Of a stretch of 18,816 bases of DNA, positions 14,400 through 18,816 are shown piece after piece. The DNA comes from CALHVX01 sp038757945 (GTDB lineage: Bacteria > Pseudomonadota > Gammaproteobacteria > Pseudomonadales > Azotimanducaceae), in assembly GCA_038757945.1 (NCBI GenBank), contig JBCDGJ010000097.1, positions 1 to 18,816 of the forward strand, given 5' to 3'. The translations under genes were made by a program, and so were the position numbers. Below the pieces are notes generated by a model. The model was not told the origin of the DNA, searched no databases, and worked only from the letters and a program-made list of their open reading frames with translations. Every line of letters starts with the position of its first letter. Position 1 is the first letter of the stretch.

Positions 14400-15246
14400 C
14401 AAAACCTCCCGTGAACCGCTCAATGACGTTGTTGAAGAGCAGCGGATTGACTGAAGAGAAATACATGGGCGCTACGTCGCGCGACTTTTCCTGAAGCTGT
14501 GAGAACGCAGGGTCATCAAGCGAGGTGCCCTCGCGCTGCACCCGCAGGATCCAATCCTCAAAACCCTGTTGATCGGTCGCGATGGCGTTGAACTTCATGC
14601 CGGAAAAGCCGAAACCGCTGTAGTTCGCAGACATGCCAGGGTAGGTGCCCGCCTCTGTCGCCATGAGGTTGACGCGGTTTTCCATCCCCGACATGGCGTA
14701 GATCTGTGTACCCAGATGCGGAATGAAGAAGGAGTTCATGGCGGTATCCGAGGTCACCAGAAACTCCACCGGCGTATCCAGCGGCATCGCCATTTCATTG
14801 ACGGAGGCGATCCCCAGCTCCGGATAGATAAACAGCCACTTCCAATCCATGGCGACGACCTGCACCACCATCGTTTCCTTGTCAGAGTCGATGGGCTTGC
14901 GCGGATCCAGTGAATAGCTCGTGACGTAAGTGATGTAACCGAGCACCAGAATGATCGCGATCGGTACGCCCCAGACCACAGCTTCGATGCGGTTGGAGTG
15001 TTCCCAATCGGGCTGATACTCAGCCTGGGTATTCGAGGCCCGGTATTTGTATGGAAAATAGAGACTCATCGCGAGCACCGGGATGACGACCACCAGCATG
15101 ACCGCCGCTGAAAACCACAGCAGCCAGGTCTGCTCTTCGGCAACGGGCCCTCTCGGGTCGAACAGCACATAATCGCAGCCGCCGAGCAGCGCTGCCGAGG
15201 CGCTGAGCACCAGAATGCGGACGAGGGATGCCATCGTTGACTGCAT
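14389..15246 (-). CDS. cyoA: Cytochrome bo3 quinol oxidase subunit II (lipoprotein)
   Basis: This encodes 285 residues with a lipoprotein signal ending LLGGC (Cys24), two membrane helices and a periplasmic cupredoxin domain. MNSFFIPHLGTQIYAMSGM and SANYSGFGFSGMKF match CyoA closely; the Cys and Met ligands of a CuA centre are absent, so this is a quinol rather than cytochrome c oxidase subunit. The start is uncertain. ATG 15246 has AAGG 9 nt upstream. ATG 15234 is four codons later in a tandem repeat, and the open frame extends to 15354 with a further ATG at 15303. The C-terminus is about 30 residues shorter than in E. coli and lacks its His/Met-rich tail. It is the first oxidase gene, 114 nt after the regulator gene. 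Confidence 0.95.
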   Translation of the reverse strand: MQSTMASLVRILVLSASAALLGGCDYVLFDPRGPVAEEQTWLLWFSAAVMLVVVIPVLAMSLYFPYKYRASNTQAEYQPDWEHSNRIEAVVWGVPIAIILVLGYITYVTSYSLDPRKPIDSDKETMVVQVVAMDWKWLFIYPELGIASVNEMAMPLDTPVEFLVTSDTAMNSFFIPHLGTQIYAMSGMENRVNLMATEAGTYPGMSANYSGFGFSGMKFNAIATDQQGFEDWILRVQREGTSLDDPAFSQLQEKSRDVAPMYFSSVNPLLFNNVIERFTGGFGGN

Positions 15247-15325
15247 CGTTGACTGCCTTGTGACCGTCCAGTTGCGTAGAGTGTAGGTGGTGGATTTCGT
15301 CATCGTGGTTGCTTTCACTCGCTGC

Positions 15326-15344
15326 GCGCACAGTGACCGTGCGC
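15326..15344. promoter_or_regulatory. Inverted repeat between the regulator gene and cyoA
   Basis: GCGCAC-AGTGACC-GTGCGC is a perfect 6-bp dyad with a 7-nt spacer, in the 114-nt gap that should hold the cyo promoter or leader. Its position makes it a candidate operator for the GbsR/MarR-type protein encoded next door, which would bind as a dimer. It could instead be a weak terminator-like hairpin after the regulator gene; no T-run follows. Confidence 0.3.
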
Positions 15345-15360
15345 CGCTTCGCAATTGTCG

Positions 15361-15927
15361 TTATTTCTGCCTGCTGTCCTTCTTGGTTAAACGGTCCGTC
15401 ATGTCCAGCACCTTATTGACTCCGGAGCCCAGCTTCATCAGCTTCTGCAGCCGCTGCGAAGGTAACGTCTGCATCTCGTTGGACCAGCTGACGGCGAGCT
15501 CGATGATGTCGTGCATCTCCTGCATGCGGCGCAGCGCGTAGGGCTCCGCGTCGCCTGGCTGCTTCTGCAGTAATACGTTGCGCAACATGGAAAGGGTCGG
15601 GTCGATTTCACGCTTGCGACGCTCTTCGATCAGAATCCGCGCCATTTCCCAGACGTCGTCCGGCGTGGTGAAGTAGTCCTTGCGGTCCCCGGGTAGGCTC
15701 ACGGGACGCAGCAGGTTCCAGGAATGCAGCTCCTTGAGGCCCATGCTGACGTTGGAGCGGGACAGATTCAGGGTTTGACTGATCTGATCGGCGTTCAGGG
15801 GGTCTTCGGACAGCACCAGCAGGGCGCAGATCTGCCCGACCGTGCGGTTGATGCCCCAACGGCTGCCCATCTCACCGAAGTGCTGGACGAAAGAGAAGGT
15901 GAGGGGCGACAGTTCGTTCGTGCTCAT
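15361..15927 (-). CDS. GbsR/MarR-family transcriptional regulator
   Basis: This encodes 188 residues. The N-terminal half carries a winged helix-turn-helix (about residues 44-66, NADQISQTLNLSRSNVSMGLKE, followed by the DRKDYF wing), as in the GbsR branch of MarR-like regulators. The C-terminal half is helical, probably for dimerisation. The opening block FVQHFGEMGSRWGINRTVGQ is typical of the branch. It lies just upstream of cyoA in the same orientation, so oxidase genes are its most likely target, possibly along with its own promoter. GGGA lies 6 nt before ATG 15927. The signal it senses is not evident: there is no separate ligand domain and no obvious metal or redox cysteine motif. Confidence 0.85.
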   Translation of the reverse strand: MSTNELSPLTFSFVQHFGEMGSRWGINRTVGQICALLVLSEDPLNADQISQTLNLSRSNVSMGLKELHSWNLLRPVSLPGDRKDYFTTPDDVWEMARILIEERRKREIDPTLSMLRNVLLQKQPGDAEPYALRRMQEMHDIIELAVSWSNEMQTLPSQRLQKLMKLGSGVNKVLDMTDRLTKKDSRQK

Positions 15928-16034
15928 GAGTGGTCCCGCAGGTCGATGGTTAGCATATAGCCCGTAATTTCAGAAAATCGTGAAAATCAAAGAATAACAG
16001 GAGATTCTGTGATTGGCTCGACAAATTTGTGGGT

Positions 16035-16055
16035 GCCGGGCGATCAGGGCCCGGC
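16035..16055. repeat. GC-rich hairpin, related to one at 18431-18449
   Basis: GCCGGGC-GATCAGG-GCCCGGC forms a perfect 7-bp stem in the divergent region between the regulator and methyltransferase genes. The segment GGGCCCGGCCGT occurs again at 18429-18440, where it forms a stem with the same arm sequence in the other order. It may be a small dispersed palindromic (REP-like) unit or a transcription stop. Two copies are too few to decide. Confidence 0.35.
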
Positions 16056-16066
16056 CGTAGAGGGCT

Positions 16067-16096
16067 TTGATACAAATGATTCCCATTCGTGATAAG
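16067..16096 (+). promoter_or_regulatory. Sigma70-like promoter with Fur-box-like site in its spacer
   Basis: A -35-like TTGATA (16067-16072) and a -10-like GATAAG (16091-16096) are 18 nt apart. Between them, ACAAATGATTCCCATTCGT (16072-16090) has the AATGAT...CATT core of Fur sites, with about 10 of 19 consensus matches. Placement over the spacer is typical of repression by Fur. It would drive the methyltransferase gene starting 57 nt downstream. The Fur match is weaker than for the two left-hand sites, but the architecture supports it. Confidence 0.55.
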
Positions 16097-16152
16097 CTTG
16101 AGGAACGCGTCAAGGATGGTCTGCGAGTGGTCGCGCGTCTCAGGGAGGTGTT

Positions 16153-16794
16153 ATGAGATGGATCGGTCTGCTTGTCGCCGCAGCCCTGCTTGCGCTCTTG
16201 ATCTGGCGACTGCCAGTGAATGGCTGGGGGTCGCTTCTGTGGTTCGCAGGGGTCGCGCTCATGGGCGTCATTCGCACCCCCTACGAGGCCACGTCTAAAG
16301 AGGTGTCGACGACGCAGAGCCTGCAGAACGGCCTGGAGAATGCCTTGCTTGCTGGGGTCGCCATCGGTTCCGGTGTGTTGCCGGCGCTGCACCTGGCCAC
16401 GGGCCTGTTCAGCTTTGCAGACTATCCGGTGGTCGGGTGGTGGCCTTTTCTTGGGGTTCCGGTCGTTGCGATTGGCCTGTGGCTGTTCTGGCGGAGCCAC
16501 GCCGATCTTGGCCGCAACTGGAGCGTCACTCTGGAACTGCGCGATGAGCATGGCCTCGTGACGTCCGGCGTGTACGAGCGCATCCGACATCCCATGTACA
16601 CCGCCATCTTCATCGTCTACGCCGCTCAGGCCATCTTCATCCACAATTGGATCGCGGGCTTTTCCGGGCTGGCGGCGTTCGGACTCATGTATGTGCTACG
16701 CGTTCCCCGGGAAGAAGCGATGATGCACGAACAGTTCGGGGAGGCGTATGCGGCCTACTGCGAGCGGACCGGGCGGTTGCTGCCGGGACTCTAA
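16153..16794 (+). CDS. Isoprenylcysteine carboxyl methyltransferase (ICMT)-family membrane protein
   Basis: This encodes 213 residues with about five hydrophobic segments. The C-terminal domain holds the family signature: LVTSGVYERIRHPMYTA (RHPMY at 145-149), then two helices, then VPREEAMMHEQFGEAYAAYCERTGRLLP. The RHP and EE elements bind S-adenosylmethionine in ICMT and phospholipid methyltransferase relatives. Bacterial members methylate substrates that are mostly unknown; protein prenylation is not expected here, so a lipid or small molecule is more likely. GGAGG lies about 4 nt before ATG 16153. The promoter just upstream carries a Fur-like site. The next gene follows after 47 nt, so this is probably the first gene of a three-gene unit. 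Confidence 0.8.
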   Translation: MRWIGLLVAAALLALLIWRLPVNGWGSLLWFAGVALMGVIRTPYEATSKEVSTTQSLQNGLENALLAGVAIGSGVLPALHLATGLFSFADYPVVGWWPFLGVPVVAIGLWLFWRSHADLGRNWSVTLELRDEHGLVTSGVYERIRHPMYTAIFIVYAAQAIFIHNWIAGFSGLAAFGLMYVLRVPREEAMMHEQFGEAYAAYCERTGRLLPGL

Positions 16795-16841
16795 GCTGAT
16801 GCCCGGGCGTTTCGGTACCGCATCGACACCGGGAGCAGAGG

Positions 16842-17375
16842 TTGGTCTTCGGGCATCCCACCACTGCCCCTCCGGCCGAGCTTCGGTCGTTGTACCAGGA
16901 AGCGATTTACTTCGGACTGATCTACAGCGTGTGGCTGAGCGCCCTGATCCTGATGTCCTACCGACACGAACCACGGATCTGGCTGCATGACTTTCCGCAG
17001 GAGATGCAGGCCCTGGTGCCCCTGAAAACGTCAGCCGAGCAGCGTCTGAGCCGGCTCTGGGCTGTTCCGATCACGGGCAGCATGATTCTGGTGCCGCTTG
17101 TGGCAGCGCTGTGGCGTCACCGGGTTTTTGCGTTCAGCTACCTTGATGCGTTCCTGTATGCGGGCATCATGATGCTGGTTTTCTGCATTGTGGATCTGAT
17201 CATTCTCGATGGCTTGATTACCGTTTGGTGGCGCCCCGCGTGGATGCAGCTGAGAGGCGCCGAACCCGCGGCGCATCATGATAATTTTCGTTTTCACCTG
17301 CGACGCTCTATTGCTGGCCTGGCGTTTCCTCTGATCGGGGCCGGACTCGTCGCTGTGCCCTTTCTGTGGCTATAG
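16842..17375 (+). CDS. Unrecognised four-helix membrane protein
   Basis: I do not recognise the family. The 177-residue frame starts with TTG (GGGAG 6 nt upstream); no in-frame ATG or GTG lies between the preceding stop and this codon. Four hydrophobic segments are visible at about 22-40, 74-91, 102-128 and 156-177, the last ending at the C-terminus (PFLWL). The third holds two internal acidic residues (IVDLIILDGLITVWW) and is followed by a His-containing loop (AHHDNFRFH), which together could form a polar or metal site. Its position between a methyltransferase-family protein and an epoxide hydrolase-type enzyme suggests the three act together, but the role is unknown. Confidence 0.7.
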   Translation: MVFGHPTTAPPAELRSLYQEAIYFGLIYSVWLSALILMSYRHEPRIWLHDFPQEMQALVPLKTSAEQRLSRLWAVPITGSMILVPLVAALWRHRVFAFSYLDAFLYAGIMMLVFCIVDLIILDGLITVWWRPAWMQLRGAEPAAHHDNFRFHLRRSIAGLAFPLIGAGLVAVPFLWL

Positions 17376-17435
17376 ACCGGTCAGATCTGTGCGAACATTT
17401 GCGGATAGCTGCTGCGACTACCGGGAGAAAGCGCG

Positions 17436-18398
17436 ATGAGTACCCGCAGGGTTCGTGTTAAGAACGGGAACTACGAAATTGCGACCACGATCCATGGTGC
17501 AGGTCCCGTCCTGCTCTGCATCCATGGTTGGCCGGAGCACGCCCATTCCTGGCGGCATCAGGTCCGCGAATTCACCGCGCGTGGCTATTGCGTCGTGACC
17601 ATCGATGTACGGGGCTATGGTGACAGCGCCAAACCTGAAGCGATTGAGGCCTATACGCTGGAAGCGCTGGCATCGGACGTTGCTGCCGTTGCGCGTTTCG
17701 TCAGCGATGCTCCGGTCATTCTGTTCGGCCACGATTGGGGCGCACCCATCGTGTATGCCACGGCACTGCGCCACCCCGACTGCGTGACCGCCGTTGCCGG
17801 TCTGAGCGTGCCCTATGCGCCGGCATCGGAGCTATCGACGATCGATCTACTGCGACAGATTTATGCCGATCGCTTTTTCTACATCCTCTACTTTCAACAG
17901 CCTGGTCTGGTCGAGCAGGAAGTCGAGCCAGACCTGCGCACGGCCCTGCGCAAGATCTATCACTCGCTGTCTGGCGATGCTCCGGATCTGGACTGGTTGA
18001 AGGAAAAGCCGGCCGACGCCGGGCTCCTGGATGATCTGGTGCTACCGGCAGATCCGCCAGAGTGGTTGCCGGAAGCGGACTTCCAGCACTATCTGGCCGC
18101 GTTCGAAAAGTCTGGATTTCACGGGCCGATTGCCCGCTATCGGGCGATGCCGTTGGACGTAGAGCTTGACCGGCCCCTGCTCGGTGTAAAAATTCATCAG
18201 CCGGCGTGCTTCATTGGCGGGGCGAAAGATGCCATCCGCAATTATGTGCCCGGCATGGATGGTTACGCCGACGTTGGCGGTGGGTTTGAGGATTTTCGCG
18301 GGGCCACCATCATCCCCGGTGCAGGCCACTGGGTGCAGCAGGAGGCGCCTGCAGCGACCAACCAGGCGCTGGCCGAATTCCTGGCCAGCCTGTCCTGA
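17436..18398 (+). CDS. Epoxide hydrolase-type alpha/beta hydrolase
   Basis: This encodes 320 residues, a normal length for a soluble epoxide hydrolase. The oxyanion motif HGWP is at 30-33, the nucleophile is Asp100 in GHDWGAP, the acid is Asp265 in GGAKDAI and the base is His298 in GAGHWVQQE. Tyr235 in FHGPIARYR and Tyr152 are in place to be the lid tyrosines that open the epoxide ring. Asp rather than Ser as nucleophile points to epoxide hydrolase or haloalkane dehalogenase; HGxP plus the two tyrosines favour the former. There is no signal peptide, so it is cytoplasmic. GGGAG lies 8 nt before the ATG. It follows the four-helix membrane gene by 60 nt and could be co-transcribed. The natural substrate is unknown. 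Confidence 0.9.
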   Translation: MSTRRVRVKNGNYEIATTIHGAGPVLLCIHGWPEHAHSWRHQVREFTARGYCVVTIDVRGYGDSAKPEAIEAYTLEALASDVAAVARFVSDAPVILFGHDWGAPIVYATALRHPDCVTAVAGLSVPYAPASELSTIDLLRQIYADRFFYILYFQQPGLVEQEVEPDLRTALRKIYHSLSGDAPDLDWLKEKPADAGLLDDLVLPADPPEWLPEADFQHYLAAFEKSGFHGPIARYRAMPLDVELDRPLLGVKIHQPACFIGGAKDAIRNYVPGMDGYADVGGGFEDFRGATIIPGAGHWVQQEAPAATNQALAEFLASLS

Positions 18399-18430
18399 GC
18401 GTCGGGCAGCCGCAGGGCGTGTCCGATCGG

Positions 18431-18449
18431 GCCCGGCCGTTTGCCGGGC
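18431..18449. terminator. GC-rich hairpin between convergent genes
   Basis: GCCCGGC-CGTTT-GCCGGGC is a perfect 7-bp stem with a 5-nt loop, lying in the 62-nt gap between two convergent genes. It may end transcription from both sides. No clear T-run follows on either strand, so it is not a textbook intrinsic terminator. It shares its stem sequence with the hairpin at 16035-16055. Confidence 0.4.
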
Positions 18450-18460
18450 ACTGCCGGTAC

Positions 18461-18640
18461 CTAGCTACGCCTCCGGAGCAGCATCAGCCCGTAAGCACCG
18501 ACCGCGAGCAACACCAGACCGCACAGCACGTCTGCCCAGCCGTCGTAAATGAGTGCGATATAGAGCGCCAGTGCCGAGATCATCGCCAGTGCGATCGGTC
18601 CGGCCCACTGCTGTGCGCGCGTGGCTCGCTGATCAGTCAC
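18461..18640 (-). CDS. Small two-helix membrane protein (59 residues)
   Basis: A GTG start at 18640 opens a 60-codon frame that begins MTDQRATRAQQWAGP, continues through two hydrophobic segments (about 14-32 and 36-54) and ends LLRRRS. It starts 3 nt after the stop of the PepSY-type gene, so it is probably translated by coupling; the only GGAG is 12 nt upstream, which is far. The hydrophobic pattern, positive-charged C-terminus and tight spacing argue for a real gene, likely a partner of the PepSY protein. I know no function for it. Confidence 0.6.
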   Translation of the reverse strand: MTDQRATRAQQWAGPIALAMISALALYIALIYDGWADVLCGLVLLAVGAYGLMLLRRRS

Positions 18641-18643
18641 AGC

Positions 18644-18816
18644 TCAGGCGAACTCCGGCAGCGACTGCGTACGCGTCTGATTGGCGCGCTTGCGCTTGTA
18701 GAAGAGCACCAGGCCGCTCCACAGCAGCACGATGGCTCCCAGATCGAGCACTGCCCAGGCGATCTTGATCCACAGCCCGCCATAGTCGCCGAAGTGCAGT
18801 GGCTGCGATAACAGCA
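18644..18816 (-). CDS. PepSY-associated membrane protein, C-terminal end (partial)
   Basis: Only the last 56 residues are visible; the gene enters from the right edge. LSQPLHFGDYGGLWIKIAWA followed by a helix (VLDLGAIVLLWSGLVLFYK) and a basic KRKR tail matches the end of PepSY-TM (PiuB-like) proteins, where the PLHFGDYGG element precedes the last membrane helix. Such proteins are often encoded beside TonB-dependent siderophore receptors and have been linked to iron uptake or reduction. A receptor gene may lie outside the window; that is inference. The stop is 3 nt before the small membrane protein gene. Confidence 0.78.
   Translation of the reverse strand, partial: LLSQPLHFGDYGGLWIKIAWAVLDLGAIVLLWSGLVLFYKRKRANQTRTQSLPEFA

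Noticed and set aside
10673..15246. Reading the oxidase as a cytochrome c (aa3-type) oxidase because of the Sco gene
   Set aside because: Subunit II lacks CuA ligands and matches CyoA, subunit III has five helices, and subunit IV matches CyoD.
1..18816. Search for tRNA, rRNA, CRISPR repeats, transposase or integrase genes and attachment sites
   Set aside because: No sequence with these features was seen by eye; gene content and base use look uniform across the window.

Overview
The window looks like chromosomal DNA of an aerobic, Fur-containing gammaproteobacterium of moderately high GC (around 60%, judged by eye). Supporting signs are an Escherichia coli-type quinol oxidase operon, a class II fumarase, a GbsR/MarR regulator and several Fur-box-like sites. 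I cannot name a genus. I see no rRNA, tRNA, CRISPR array, insertion sequence or phage gene.

Left part (1-6373). A glutamate synthase-like gene leaves the window on the minus strand (start near 864). It is divergent from a class II fumarase gene, fumC (1070-2446, +), and a Fur-box-like site lies between them. A gap with no convincing gene follows, ending in a second Fur-box-like site (2676-2694). Next come two overlapping plus-strand genes for fused membrane/ATPase ABC proteins (2754-6373) that resemble the heterodimeric siderophore transporters of the YbtP/YbtQ class.

Centre (6390-15927, all minus strand). Read 5' to 3', the order is a GbsR/MarR-type regulator, cyoA, cyoB, cyoC, cyoD, a Sco-type copper chaperone, a 12-helix MFS transporter, a FhuD/FecB-like periplasmic binding protein, and an S9-family peptidase/esterase. 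From cyoA to the binding protein every junction overlaps, abuts or is under 15 nt, so these genes look like one transcription unit. The last gene follows after 47 nt. The oxidase keeps the haem, CuB and proton-channel residues of cytochrome bo3. Its subunit II lacks the CuA ligands, so the adjacent Sco gene is a puzzle. No cyoE is present in the window.

Right part (15928-18816). A sigma70-like promoter with a Fur-box-like site in its spacer (16067-16096) faces three plus-strand genes: an isoprenylcysteine methyltransferase-family membrane protein, an unrecognised four-helix membrane protein with a TTG start, and an epoxide-hydrolase-type alpha/beta hydrolase. Convergent with them, at the right edge, are the 3' end of a PepSY-type membrane protein gene and a 59-residue two-helix membrane protein gene.

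The common theme is iron. Three Fur-like sites precede fumarase/glutamate synthase, the ABC pair and the methyltransferase operon. The siderophore-type binding protein and the PepSY protein belong to families often tied to iron uptake. The most interesting possibilities are the joining of a terminal oxidase operon to a putative siderophore-handling module (MFS, binding protein, hydrolase) with no matching FecCD-type permease, and the apparently iron-responsive methyltransferase / four-helix protein / epoxide hydrolase operon.
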